DNA from: Grifola frondosa
Lineage: Eukaryota > Basidiomycota > Agaricomycetes > Polyporales > Grifolaceae
Direction of reading: 5' to 3'
Assembly: GCA_001683735.1 (NCBI GenBank)
Contig: LUGG01000005.1
Span: forward strand, 248,001-312,000
DNA length: 64,000 nucleotides
The position numbers were made by a program, and so were the translations under genes. The notes under the pieces were generated by a model, which was not told the origin of the DNA, did no database searches, and was given only the letters and a program-made list of their open reading frames with translations. Positions 12,240 through 23,864 of the stretch are shown here, piece after piece. The first letter of the stretch is position 1, and every line of letters begins with the position of its first letter.

Positions 12240-14180
12240 AACACTAGAATCGGGAGATTTTCTATGTCGGATCCCCGATGCGGCGTTGAAATCGGGGCAG
12301 TCGCACCCCCCGATCCAAAGTCTCGGTTGATCGACGAGGGTGAGTTGACATGGCATCCAGAGTCAGGTCAGATAGTTCACAGACTACGGATGGTTCACAG
12401 CGGATGGTTCACAGCCTATCGATGGTTTACAGCCAGCCTATCACCACGCCTTGTGACCTCTCGTCCGACCGGGAATAGCTACACCGTGCCGGCACGGTGG
12501 CCGACCAGACGAGAACCGGTAGACGAGAACCGGTAGATACTTCTGAGAAGCTTCCTAACTTTGGCGGAATGCAACTGGCGCGTTTCCGGGCCACTATCGG
12601 TCGCTCAACATTCTGTGATACTTGCACGCATAACACCATCCCTGGTTCTCTCTTCGGCTTGCTTGATAAATGAGCTGCTATGCGACTCGCCTCCAGTGCG
12701 ACACTAGTCCTTACCCGGCGTAAAACGTGAGCATTCCCCGTGATATGTTGGATGTAAACACACGTACGAGCTGATGGAACCTAACCGCCACAGATGAGAG
12801 CCAGATGATGTGCGTCAGTGTGTGTCCTCATCAGCCGCATTGAAACATCAGAATCATGAACGATGTCGGCAATATGGATTCGTCACTTCCTTCATATCGG
12901 GCGCTGACCGGAATTGCTCGGTTCCTCGGAACGGAGTCCGGCGGTGCCCGGCCTCAACGAATCGTTCGCGGAAGATTTCAAGTCTGATGCATGTCTCCCT
13001 GACAAAAGACCGGTTTAACAGCATGTTGTTTCGAAAATTTACCGGCCCATATGGAAAATGACCACATGTCTCCTCGAACTTGCGCGCCATCTCTCCAAAT
13101 TTGGTCATAGTCCGGCGAATACGCTCAACCTGTCATTTGGTCCTCCAGCTCATTTGCAGAATATGCCATGGTATGTCAGCCGCAGTGAACGCATCTTAAA
13201 TTGCTATACATTTTTATTATCTGATCCTATGCAGACATGTGGCGGTCTTTTGCTCCACCAGCTTCTGGGCTCGAAAAGATCGGGACGCTGGGTTTGACGC
13301 ATGTCAAGTATTGTGCATGCATGCAAGTTGCTGTTTAAGGATGTGTCGGGGCGCTACCAGCGTTCCGTCGTTCGTGTCGATGTTCGATCTGTGGATCGTA
13401 ATCGTGCTTTCCCAGTAAGTACTATTACAATTGCAGAATCTCCCTTTCATGTTTCAACTCCCCGATGCTTCAGACCGACGTTTAGGGGCGTAACACAAGC
13501 CGCAGTCGATTTGCGCCACATCCCCATTTCTCCCGAGATGACCGCCAACTTCACTCAACCATCGCCCAACGAAACCGCGATCTTTTGCACATAGCGAACG
13601 CGCAGATCTGAGGATATGTCTTTCACTTCACTGCGGAACTGACAATTTATTTCCAGCCACGCCGCTTACAAGCTAGCCGGATGACATTAACGTCTGAACA
13701 GCGCGGAAATTCTAGTGCCATAAGTAGCGTCTTTCACATTCGTCGGGTCCTCCTAAACGTCGCCTGGGGTCAATCTCATCGTATGGTGGAGTCTGTTCGG
13801 GAGAGTCGCCGCTATTCTCTCTTGTCATGGGTCCAGTTGGATGCCGCGGTGAGCAGAGGTTGCGTAATCTCAAAGACGCACGCAGGCGTCTCGCATCGGG
13901 CACCGCTGATCCGGCATTCCAGGCCATCTAATTTCACCTCGTCTTGCGACCATCCGCGAGCAATTCCTTTACTTACCGAGGTGCAGATAATACGATTTGT
14001 CGTGGAAGCATCAGATCGAAAAGTCCATATGGTTCGTTCGCCTCGTGAACTGGTTACAGTTCGGCGGGGTGCTCCCAGAAAGCATGGAGACCATTAATTA
14101 TGGTCGGACCCTGTGAGTTGGTAAGTGCGGACATAGAAACGTGTCGACGCCCGTGTTCACATGAGTCCCTGTAGAATGTA
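12240..14180. other. Unresolved gene fragments
   Basis: No gene could be completed. Near 12380-12435 a short unit (GATGGTTCACAGC) is repeated about three times. Around 13130-13315 a good intron (GTATGTCAGC to CCTATGCAG) joins text reading RICHDMWRSFAPPASGLEKI. At 13750-13980 the plus strand gives CSGESPLFSLVMGPVGC, EQRLRNLKDARRRLASG and, after a probable missing base near 13930, SPRLATIREQFLYLP. These pieces look like exons of one or two decayed or poorly assembled genes; the family is not recognised. Confidence 0.3.
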
Positions 14181-14227
14181 GCATGGAAATATTCAGATCC
14201 CGTGCCGAAAACGGAGAACCCGCACAT

Positions 14228-15213
14228 TTAGGCACCATCCTCTTCGCCACCGTCTACGTCTATTTTCTCCCCAGCCCCGCCCCTAATATAAGACTTCCAC
14301 GCTCCCGTCGGTATCCGCGATGCCATCGCCGCCTGCGCCCCAACCGGACCCGCATGCCCTGCACCGAAACTAGACCGGCGACGCAATTTGTACGGCATCG
14401 TCTTGACCGGACCCCGCGGGTTCTTGGAGAAGTGCTTGGCCGACCCACCCATGCGCTCCGCTCTCCCTGGCGTCTTGCCGGCCATGCCCTGCACATTCAC
14501 CCGTGCGGCGGTGACGAGCCGGAATACGCGTGGCACCAGGCCCCCGCCGCCGCTGGCTCCACATCGGGGGCTGCGCCGTCCCGCGGTGGCGTGATGTCCA
14601 TCGCCTGCAGGACCCTGCGCTGCAGCGCAGAAAGGGAACTGAGGCTCCGCTCCCGTCGAGACGCCGGCGGCATCACGATCTCCTCGCGCGGATTGGCTCC
14701 CTCCTCCGGGTTGGCGAGGATCGCACCGGCTTCCGGCAAGGCCATGGACGCATTCTCGCCCGTTGCGCACCCGGCGTCCACGAGCACCTCCCGCTGACAA
14801 AGTGGCCGCGAGGCATCGGAGTCGGAGACCCAGGAAGGGCTGGAGAGGAGCCGGGGACCCGACGGTTGGGGCTCTAGGCCGGCCGGGGGCTTAATGTCCG
14901 CGCTGTCGCCAGCTACCCCGGACTCCACAGAAGAAGGCAAGAGGACTGCAGAGTCCGAGTCCTGCACCGTGTACCTGGCCCGCACGCGCGCCAACGTGTC
15001 CTCGAGTTCAGCGGTTGCGCGCTTCTCGTTCTCTTCTATCATCTCGAACAGCTTGAGCACTTCCTGCAGCTCGTGGCGTTTCTCCTTTAGATCGGACCCC
15101 TTTTCCTGGTTGACGCAGCACCTGTCTTCCAGACTCTCGAGCTGCTCCTGGAGAAGACGCCCGGTCGCAAAGACATCTGTGGTTAGTTTGGTCGGACTCT
15201 CACACGGAGGCAT
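14228..15213 (-). CDS. Hypothetical coiled-coil protein
   Basis: Start ATG at 15211-15213 (MPPCESPTKLTTDVFATG). Residues about 20-75 are a strong coiled coil rich in E, K and L (LLQEQLESLEDRCCVNQ, KEKRHELQEVLKLFEMIEEN). A proline/serine-rich middle follows, then ERSLSSLSALQRRVLQAMD. A probable intron near 14497-14570 leads into a basic tail (MPYKLRRRSSFGAGHAG, then MASRIPTGAWKSYI) ending about 14228. The donor of that intron is uncertain. The gene is divergent from the small coiled-coil gene at 15392-16035, with under 200 bp between them, so they may share a promoter. A structural or chromosome-associated role is possible but I do not recognise the family. Confidence 0.6.
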
Positions 15214-15391
15214 TGCAAGTGTGTGCTGGTATGGTTTTGAGAAGATGCTCAAAGATGTTCAACAGTCGGCAAGGTCCACTGCTGGCCTGTATCAAACCCG
15301 ACTGACAGGAATTCACGCCAGCCGCGCGACCACGTGATCCTAGCGCGTATGTTTCAGGCGCGCGTCAGCCTCGTCTGGGTCAGAGAAGCTA

Positions 15392-16035
15392 ATGCCGTCT
15401 CGTACGATCGTTATCTGGCACTCACCCAACTGCGCTTCCTCCTTCCCTGTCTTAACTGTCATGGCCTTGATACTGTCGCCGGTCGTCTCTGGCATCGTCG
15501 CCGATATCCCGACTCTCATCGAACGCACGCTCAAATACGAGATCGAATGCCAGACGCTCGGCCTGCTATGCGATGACTTGGAGAATCAGATCGAGAGGCT
15601 GAAGGACCGCGTCAACGACGAAAGATGGAAGCAGGACTTGCTCAGGGAGGAGATAGCTGTCATCGTTCGTAAACGAATCGGGCTGTCAGAACCGAGTGCG
15701 TGTCACAATTTATCACAATCATTACGGAAACCGCGAACCCGTTGCTGCAGCTGCTATTCCTAAGCCCGCCGAAATTTTCACCTTCGAATTCCCACATCCG
15801 GTTACCGCGGTACGTCCGACTTGTTATCCTGCTTGGCACTACGTGTAAACAAATGTGTCAGCGGACGCGCCGCAGCCACCGCCCCAAGACCGTCCCTCAG
15901 CCTGCCATGTCTGTGAAGAGTAAGCGCAAGGGGGTTATCTTCGCCGACGAAGTGAGGATCACGAAGCGGGCCAAATTGGACTTTGAAGAGGGTTCGTTGC
16001 TCGCAAGACTCGATTGTCGCGATATATTCTTCTAG
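15392..16035 (+). CDS. Small coiled-coil protein, unknown family
   Basis: Two in-frame ATGs are possible, 15392 and 15461; the second gives MALILSPVVSGIVADIPT and better composition. A coiled coil follows (LCDDLENQIERLKDRVNDER). Introns 15696-15750 and 15810-15861 keep the frame and lead to a basic C-terminus (KRKGVIFADEVRITKRAKLD) with a stop at 16035. It is the divergent neighbour of the coiled-coil gene at 14228-15213. The pairing and similar architecture suggest partners, but this is inference. Function unknown. Confidence 0.55.
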
Positions 16036-18230
16036 GCTCGTCTGCCCATCGTCATCTGTGCTGCTACATTCGTTCTTTCGTGCTTTCTGTTGCACGGGCT
16101 ATGCTCCTGTCTAGCTTCTGCGGCTGTGGATCTGTTGCTTCAGTGTTGACTTGTTCGATTGCTATTGCTGTGGACTCCCATTGCGTTACAATGCTCCTTT
16201 GAATGGACATCTGCGCGACAACCATTCTTCCGTACGTTGGACGTAATACCTCAAGCCGCCCGATTGTCTCCGCAGTTCGCGAACAGCGTCTAACTCCGCT
16301 TCATGGGAACTTTCCTCGTCGGTCCTGTTTCCTTGTCTTTCTCTGCGGCCTCGTGTTCGAATTAGAACGAGTCTGTTCTTGCGTGTCTTCTCATGTATTG
16401 ATTGGTCTCTGCGGACGTGGGTGCATTCGATGGTTTTATTGATCGCGGTCTGCTGCCGCGCTACGAATTTATTCTTTTTTAGTATGTTGATAGGGAGCAC
16501 GGGCGGTGGGTTTGAATGGGGTGGACTTTGTACCATTTCCTCTTTATTTGCCCAGGTCGGGTGCAGACTTATGTGAACAATATACCGGCGATATGAACTT
16601 CTCACTGACAAATGTTCGCCGCCGTGGCCGTCATCAAAAACTTCAAGAATCTTTCCACCGACAATGTGGGGCCATGTATAAGTGATCTCATTCTTCTCTC
16701 TTTCGCTGCCGAGAGCATTCGCGGATCAACATTGTCCTTTACCGAGAGGCCTTCTTCATGTCTTCCATTGTAATGCATTGTGCGCCTATTGAGTCGGCAG
16801 TACCGCTCCGGTTGCCACTTTGTGCCACTTTGGGTATATATGGTGACTTGTACTAGGTTTTCGTTAAAGCTTGACACAGCTCCACTCTGACCGGCCAAAG
16901 TTTCAGTGAGTCTTACCATTACATGTGCGAACACGAGATGCAAGTGCACTTTCTCTCATGACCGTTGAGGGTGAACATTGACACGCAGCCGCCACAGAGT
17001 CGGCGATTACTACCGAGGATGTCAGGTGAGCGGTCCATGACACGTAGTGGCTGCATATCGACGTCTCCATCGCATCGCATCGCAAAGCACTTTCATGGTC
17101 GATACTTCACTGGGGAGAAGAAGGACTGCAATTCTGAGAGGTGCAAGACGAGCCAAGCACATAAGCACAAGAACACGACGGACTGCCGGTGTCCAGCGGT
17201 GCGTTCTCTTTGTCTTTCGAGGCTTCGGTGTCCTCTCTGAGAGCGCGGGTTTGGGAGATAGGTCGTAACGGAACTACGGCGCGTGCAGAGCATGTTCCAC
17301 GCAACGCATGAGGATTGCAAACGGTGACGTGGATCATCCTACCGTGCACCTAGCTATGCCTCGCCCCTCTGAGCCAACGGTTCTCAGTTTACCACTTTTA
17401 CGTTAATCAGGACGTTAATCTACACATCCTCGCCCACATGTATCGCTATGCTCTTGCTATGAATTGCTGTTCTTGTTGTGTTGTTAATTTGTTTAATTTT
17501 GTGGAGGATACTATTGATCATGCAGAAGACACGCGGGGCGGCGGGCGCTACAAATGTTCATTGACGCCTTCATGAGCGCTCCGCTAGCGCGACCCTACAC
17601 TGCTTCCGCTGTCTACGCCGGACGCGCTCAAACTCTGTGATGATGCGTCATCACAGTTTCAGGTCCGGTAGTCCCTTTTATCAAAGAATTTACAGCTGAC
17701 GCCGATCCGGGCTTGACAGAACTTAGTCACGCTGTGCACTCAGGCCGTCTGTCCGATAAATAACTTGTGGCTTCAGATGAAACATAGCGATACGGCAACT
17801 TGTGGAGATGCAACATTGGAAATCTTTACAGCATGAAGTCTTGGTGAACACCCTTGAATGTCGTACGCTTCGCCACCTACTCCGTATGAGAATGGAGCTG
17901 TCGCCACATCAAAATGAAGACATGCGCTGACTCGTTAGATGGCCGCCCAGCACTAGGCGTACTGCGTGTGCACAGGATTCACGGAGTAGGTCCTGGTCTT
18001 CGGAAGAAGCGCTTCAGATTGCATTCTGTTACTAAATGAACACTCCTGCTGGGTGTTCCCCACAGCTCCTGAGGCCGGTCGTTTGTCCCCATTACTAATT
18101 ACGCATACAACTGCGCCCTCCAATGATGTTCCGACAGCTTTTCGGAGCCCCAGCGCCGCTGTACTGCGGAGTGTACGTTCACCAACACAGCACCGGATGG
18201 GCGGCTGTTTAACGTTGCGGCCAGTCTCTC
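16036..18230. other. No supported gene
   Basis: About 2.2 kb with only short overlapping frames. A hairpin lies at 17635-17656 (listed separately). Nothing else was recognised. Confidence 0.5.
17635..17656. repeat. Perfect 9-bp stem inverted repeat
   Basis: CTGTGATGA, loop TGCG, then TCATCACAG. It lies in intergenic DNA about 680 bp before the NTF2-like gene. Could be a transcription-factor site or a chance hairpin. Confidence 0.6.
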
Positions 18231-18234
18231 CAAG

Positions 18235-18244
18235 TACATAAAAG
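18235..18244 (+). promoter_or_regulatory. TATA-like box of the NTF2-like gene
   Basis: ACATAAAAG about 75 bp before the ATG at 18318, like the box upstream of P450 C. Confidence 0.4.
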
Positions 18245-18317
18245 CCGTTCTTCCTGCGATGCAGACACTCACAACACAATCTTCCTCTCAGTGAACCGTT
18301 TCAACTCTACATCTACC

Positions 18318-18967
18318 ATGACTTCAAACATCGTCCTCCCATCGCTTCCCAACTTCGTTGAGCAGCACATCACTGCAATTTTCAATGCCAAGACTGCTGA
18401 AGACTTTGACAACGCCTTCGAAGCGTGCTTCTCGAAGCATGTCAGCGTCACGGTGAACGGCAAGCACATCTCGCGCGATGAGTGCAAGAAGCAGCTGCAG
18501 GGCGAGAAGACGGGCGAGACCTCTGCGGAGGTGACGTTCAATAACATCGTCGCTGTGCCTGCAGGAGACGATCAGCCTATCGGGGTACGATTTTTCTCCC
18601 TTAATGATTATATAATTGCTTATTCTGCGCAACTTGTATACTTGTTTAGACCGGAGTTGTCGGCGTCTCATACAAAGTGACAGTTTTCGGGAGGTTCTTC
18701 GTCTTTGGCGCCAGGCAGTCTAGCAGTTTTACGTCTTCACTTAATGTTGTGTGAGTATCAATTTATCGATGCGACTGGGATGTCGATGTTAATGCAGAAT
18801 CATACAGGGTCGCCCAGGACAAGTCCTTGCCCGAACCGCAGTCTCCTCCCCACGTCAGGGGAGGTGCGACTGATACACGTAGGATCTCTGTGCTGAATGA
18901 AGTCGTGCTCCATCAGCTCAACCCCATCCGACCACCTACCTCCATTCCCACTAATTCCAGTGCTTGA
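18318..18967 (+). CDS. Small NTF2/SnoaL-like protein
   Basis: Predicted protein of 175 residues from three exons: 18318-18584, 18650-18750 and 18808-18967. The N-terminus (LPNFVEQHITAIFNAKTAED) with a helix pair followed by strands (HVSVTVNGKHISRDEC, SAEVTFNNIVAVPAG, VVGVSYKVTVFGRFFVFG) fits the cone-shaped NTF2/SnoaL fold of small cyclases and orphan proteins. The tail RRISVLNEVVLHQLNPI is well formed, supporting the last splice. No signal peptide. The gene is convergent with the terpene synthase (stops 331 bp apart), and its 3' end was duplicated together with the synthase at 22.4 kb. A role in the terpenoid pathway is plausible by position, but fold-level similarity does not show what it binds or catalyses. 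Confidence 0.7.
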
Positions 18968-19298
18968 GAGCCACTGTGAATCTGGTAATCGATTCACCAT
19001 ATGAGTTTGTTGAAATGTTACTTGTACTTGTATATCATAGCTCACATTACGATCATCTCGTGATTGTTGTTCGTGAAATCGTCGCGACGCGTGCTTCCCT
19101 TCAGATGCCAATTATATACGGGCCCAATGATACGCTAGTTTAGGCCAGAAAGCGTCTTCTCGAGCCTTCTCGTCCAAAATCAATATCGGCTATAACATAT
19201 CAACACAAGTGGCATAAACACGCGGCAAGTCGTTACCCATAAAGTACGGCATATCCTTTATCGTACAATCTTAGCACAATCATAGAACATTGATATGA

Positions 19299-20980
19299 TC
19301 AGATAAAAAGATGGGAAGAGAAGACGAAGGGCGAGACGCAAAGCAAGCAAGCAATGAGGGGTACGAAGATCATATACCCTCCGGACAGTATTGAAGACAA
19401 CCCTAGTTTCCCGGCATCTTCCAAAGACGCAATATCGGGAATAGGCTGGGTGCGCTCGTAGACAGGAACGATCAAGTCTTCCTTGTTTGAAACATCTTGA
19501 CCTCGGAAGTAACCTGTCATCATAGAGCGCCGTGCATTGTTAGCAGGTAATATAAAATGTTCCCTAGCCACGTACGAGGGCTAAAGTAGTACCTGAACGG
19601 TGTGATGTAATTAGTCATGAGCGATTATGACGAACCGAGAAGCAACCGTCGCGGACTCACCAAACGACAGTGCCTTGGACATATTGCTCGAGCGCCGTAT
19701 AGTACCTTGAAAGTTCCGAATCGATCTCAGGACCAAATAATGGCAGGTCATTCTTCAACTCAGCGTAATCGGCGACGCGCTCAGCCAGCATGTCGGTGAG
19801 TATATCGAGCGCGCTCTGCAGATCCACACCTCTCTCCAGCATGATGCAGAAGACGAGATTCTGGAAGTCGCCGTCTGACTGCTCTTTCTGTGGAAAAATT
19901 GGTGATTCTGCAACCAACAAATTTGAGGAACATACATTGAAGGAGCACAGATCCTGGTAACGAATGTTCAGTGTTTATGCCTGCTTGGCTGGTGACAGTT
20001 GCGCTCACATTAGGCCATGTCATGATATCGATAGCGGCTTTCGACATCTCTTGCAAGATCGGGTGGTCCCAAACAAACTCAGGTACCTGTAAGTCGAGAG
20101 AATACTCAACCATTGCTAAACACGTGTTTAGTGCCTTCTATTAGTCGTAGATCACAGTACCGCGAACCTTCGACTATCGGACCTCCGATAGTTCGTCGGC
20201 GAAGGACGATAAATTCCGCTACGCCTGGAATTTCGTTGGTCGCTCTGTTCCTCGCTTGTTCTACTTGCGATTTCATCCAGCTGTTCACTGCGCGAGCGAA
20301 CCTAAACATACGAGGTTAGACAACATAGATGAACTAGTATCAGCTGACAATATCACCTATTGCACGCTCCGGAGCTTGCGGATGACCTAAAACCGTTTCC
20401 ATATGCTAACAGGCAAAATGTGAGTCCAAATATTACGACAAGATGAAAGGTAGAGCACTCGTGCAGCATTGCGGCGTATGAGAAATCAGGAGGCGGAGCA
20501 TCCGGATTGTTCAGCACCGCCATCGAAATATCCACTCCAACTTGAACGGCATCTGGCTTGGACTGAAGAGCACCCTCGTCGGAGAGATCATCAAACTACG
20601 TAACACATGGTAAGTGCAGGTGGGGCTGAGAAAAAGGAGCTCATACCGAAAATGCCCACAAAAAGAATGCGATGCAGGTTTGCAGATGGGTCACGTCTGC
20701 GTCCGGAAAGCTCATTCCCGCATATGAATCAAAGCGATGGGATAAGAATTTGTTCTTCTTTCCTCCATGATACACATTACGACTGAGACAAGGCCATGTC
20801 AGTGAGATAGTTCAGATATATAAAACAGCGATTTACAGACCTATCAAACCACGTACGAGCAGCCTGCCATGCTTCCTCCTGATGAGGATTGAGCTTAAAG
20901 GCAAAGACAGGGGCGGTAATCGCGGTCAAGTCTCGCAGACAGAAATGACTAGGAAATGGTTTCAGCTGGCCCACAATCAT
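19299..20980 (-). CDS. Class I sesquiterpene synthase, complete
   Basis: Ten exons by eye: 20980-20841, 20782-20647, 20595-20459, 20386-20357, 20301-20168, 20115-20009, 19953-19936, 19887-19661, 19592-19576 and 19513-19299. They sum to 386 residues with no frame break. The protein carries the metal-binding aspartate motif FDDLSD (residues 93-98) and the NSE motif NDLCSFNKE with N228, S232 and E236; both bind the magnesium-diphosphate cluster in this fold. Also visible: HFCLRDLTAITAPV near the N-terminus and YYFSPRYFRG late in the protein, equivalent to the W-x-x-x-S/x-P-R-Y-F block of fungal enzymes. No plastid or secretion signal, so cytosolic, probably cyclising farnesyl diphosphate; the product cannot be predicted. 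Two tiny exons (18 and 17 nt) make automatic annotation likely to fail here. Confidence 0.92.
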
Positions 20981-21040
20981 GATTGGGGTGCACCGCTTGC
21001 AGAAGAAGGGGATTGGATCATTCTGAAAGTACGAACTCCA

Positions 21041-21048
21041 ATATAAAT
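21041..21048 (-). promoter_or_regulatory. TATA-like box of the terpene synthase
   Basis: TATTTATATTGG on the minus strand about 62-70 bp before the ATG at 20980. The duplicate copy near 23930 has lost it. Confidence 0.35.
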
Positions 21049-21429
21049 AGTGCTCGCTCCGTGAGCTATCTCGTGTCATAACAGAACTCAAAAAATATGC
21101 ACATGGAATTGTGTGCGGCGAAGATAGTGGCGTTCGGAAGTGCCTCGAACTTCAGGAGCGGACTATGCATTCTACGACGCATCGTGCTGATGACAAAAGT
21201 TTCCTCTGCCGAAGATAGTTAGCATGAAATGACGGATCAAGAAACGTTTCGCGGCCATATTCTACATACCGCAGGTCAGGTTGTGAAATGCCATTTGAGA
21301 GCACTGAAGGGCTATCGAAAACACTTTGGGCCGTGAGCATCAGACAACTCAGGCGTAATTGACACATACACTGTTTATCGGAGGCATATTCCTGTATGAT
21401 ACCACTGACCAGTCAGATTTGAAGCTTTG

Positions 21430-22388
21430 GATGACAGACCGCCAACTGTGACGCTCGAACGCAACCGCCACAGCGTTCAACACATTCCTCTGCTTTGGAA
21501 ATCATCCACGTCCCTACGGGCTTATCTCATTCGCTATATACTATCTTCATGCGCCGTCTTGTCCGGATGTGAGCGTATTTATGATCGAGCTGCATCAAAT
21601 CTTACGGAATGGATTAATGGTATGCATCATGCACACGGGTACCACGGCTCAGCTCAGGCGTCTCTCGTGGGCGGCCTGAGCGCGAACATCGCCCACACGC
21701 GGTCACCATAGCTGTCCAACAGTATTGTGCGTATCAAGTCAAAGGTCATGACGATTTGACGCGATTTGACGCTTAACAATGTGAAGGTCGCACTTAGGGA
21801 TTTTAACCTAGTTTTACTCATCAAAAAGAGCCAAATTATGACCCATTTCCCCAACCGTTAAATTTGTGTATCTTACCTCGAGGACTAGGACCTAGTGTTG
21901 TGCCGGCCCGGCTTCTCGCGGCTTGGGTTGGAAGATGATACGCCGGGCCACAGGCCGTCGAAAGCCAAAGCCGGGGCTTGTCTTTGGCTCAAGCCCCAGG
22001 TATCTGCAGAAGAGGGACTTGAAAATAATCTATATTAGTAGTATATCAATACATGTAGGAATGCTAGCATTCAAAAGGCAAAATTTCGCAGAAAATGAAA
22101 GAGCAGTCATTCGAATTTCGAACCATCAGTTTGATGCAAATCCAGAATAGGAATGTCAGTAGGCACAACGGGATGGGGTCCGCGAGTTTGCTGCAGTTAG
22201 CCTGTAAAGTACATTAGTCTATGTTCTATCGATACAATTACTTTACTCACCTCAGTCGTGCAGTACTTACTCGACTGACATCTTCTACAAGTGTCTACAA
22301 GTGTCCGTGGCGCGCCCTGTCACGACACGTGATTCCTGTCACGCGTCTCCGGAGTCCGCTCAACATCCCCTAGACCGCGATACTCGGG
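21430..22388. other. No supported gene between the duplicates
   Basis: Short frames only. Around 21900-22010 the sequence is GC-rich with small inverted repeats (AAGCCGGGGCTTG and CAAGCCCC). No transposon ends were established. Confidence 0.4.
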
Positions 22389-22394
22389 AAGGGT

Positions 22395-22650
22395 TTTCGG
22401 GAGGTTTTTCGTCTTCGGCGCCAGGCAGTCTAGTAGTTGTGTGAGTATCAATTTATCGATGCGGTTGGTATGCCGATGTTGACGCATTCATAAAGTGTCA
22501 TCTAAGACAAGTCCTTGCATGAACCGCGGTCTCCTCCTCACGTTAGGGGAGGTGCGACTGATACACGTAGGGTCTCTGTGCTGAATGAAGTTGTGCTGGA
22601 TCGGCCCAACATCAACCTGCCACCTACCTCCATTCCCACTAATTCTAGTA
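22395..22650 (+). pseudogene. 3' fragment of the NTF2-like gene
   Basis: Matches the end of exon 2, intron 2 and exon 3 of the gene at 18318-18967 (GGCGCCAGGCAGTCTAG and later RRVSVLNEVV). A 20-bp stretch of exon 2 is absent and there is no 5' part, so it cannot make the protein. Confidence 0.85.
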
Positions 22651-23030
22651 CTAATTGAGAGCCGCTGTGAATCTGGTAATCGATCCACCATATGAATTTG
22701 TTGGATTGTTACTTGTACTTGTATGTCATAGCCCACATTATGGTTCTCTGCTTTATTGTCCTGTCGATACTATCTATACCATCCCGTCTCGGGACTGTTG
22801 TCTTCATTGGCACATCGCGACGCGTGCTTCCCTTCAGATGCTAATTATATCATACGTATATCATACGCTAGTTTAGGCCAGAAGGCGTCTTCTCGAGCCT
22901 TCTCGTCCAAAATCAATATCGGCTATACATATCAATACAAGTGGCATAAACACGCGGCAGGTCGTTAGCCATAAAGTACGGCATATCCTTTATCGTACAA
23001 TCTTAGCACAATCATAGCATGTTGATATAA

Positions 23031-23864
23031 TCAGATAAAAAGATGAGAAGAGAAGACGAAGGGCGAGACGCAAAACAAGCAAGCAATGAGGGTACGACGA
23101 CCATATACCCTCCGGACAATATCGAAGACGAGTTTCCCGGCATGTTCCAAACATACAATATCGAGAATAGGCTGGGTGCGCTCGTAGACAGGAACGATCA
23201 AGTCTTCCTTGTTTGAAACGTCTTGACCTCGGAAGTAACCTGTCATCACAAAGCGCCGTGCACTGTCAGCGAGTAATACAGAATGTTCCTAGCCATGTAT
23301 GAGGGCTAAACTAGTACCTGAGTGTGTTGTAATTAGTCATGAGCAATTATGACGAACCGAGAAGCAACCGTCGCGGACTCACCAAACGACAGTGCCTTGG
23401 ACATATTGCTCGAGCGCCGTATAGTACCGTGAAAGTTCCGAATCGATCTCAAGACCAAATGATCGCAGATTATTCTTCAACCCAGCGTACTCGGCGACGC
23501 GCTCTGCAGATCCACACCTCGCTCCAGCACGATGCACAAAACGAGATTTTGGAAGTCACCGTCTGACTGCCCTTTCTGTGGAAAATGTGGTGATTCTGCA
23601 ACCAACAAATTTGAGGGACATACATTGAAGGAGCACAGATCCTGGTGACGAATGTTAAGTGTTTATGTATGCTTGGCTTGTGACAGTTGCACTCACATTA
23701 GGCCATGTCATGATATCGATAGCGGCTTTCGACATCTCTTGCAAGATCGGGTGGTGCCAAACAAACTCAGAATTGAGCTTAAACGCAAAGACAGGTGCGG
23801 TAATCGCGGTCAAGTCTCGCAGACAGAAATGACTAGGAGATGGTTTCAGCTGGTCTACACTCAT
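23031..23864 (-). pseudogene. Truncated duplicate of the terpene synthase
   Basis: The first exon start is kept (DQLKPSPSHFCLRDLTAITA) but FAFKLN is joined directly to SEFVWHHPILQEMSKAAID, which in the intact gene lies five exons later. Exons 2-5 and the FDDLSD metal-binding motif are gone. A second deletion removes about 33 bp of exon 8, and the last exon has shifted frames near LEHAGKL. The NSE-motif micro-exon is still recognisable. It cannot make an active enzyme. It is tandem and co-oriented with the intact gene at 19299-20980. Confidence 0.88.

Larger units (their letters stand above)
18687..21410. repeat. Segmental duplication, complete copy
   Basis: Starts inside the NTF2-like gene at TTTTCGGGAGGTTCTTCGTC and runs through the terpene synthase and its 5' flank to about 21410. 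The second copy is at 22389-24350. Confidence 0.9.

Noticed and set aside
16186..16611. 141-codon minus-strand frame
   Set aside because: No recognisable motif, no good start context, and competing frames on the plus strand of similar length.
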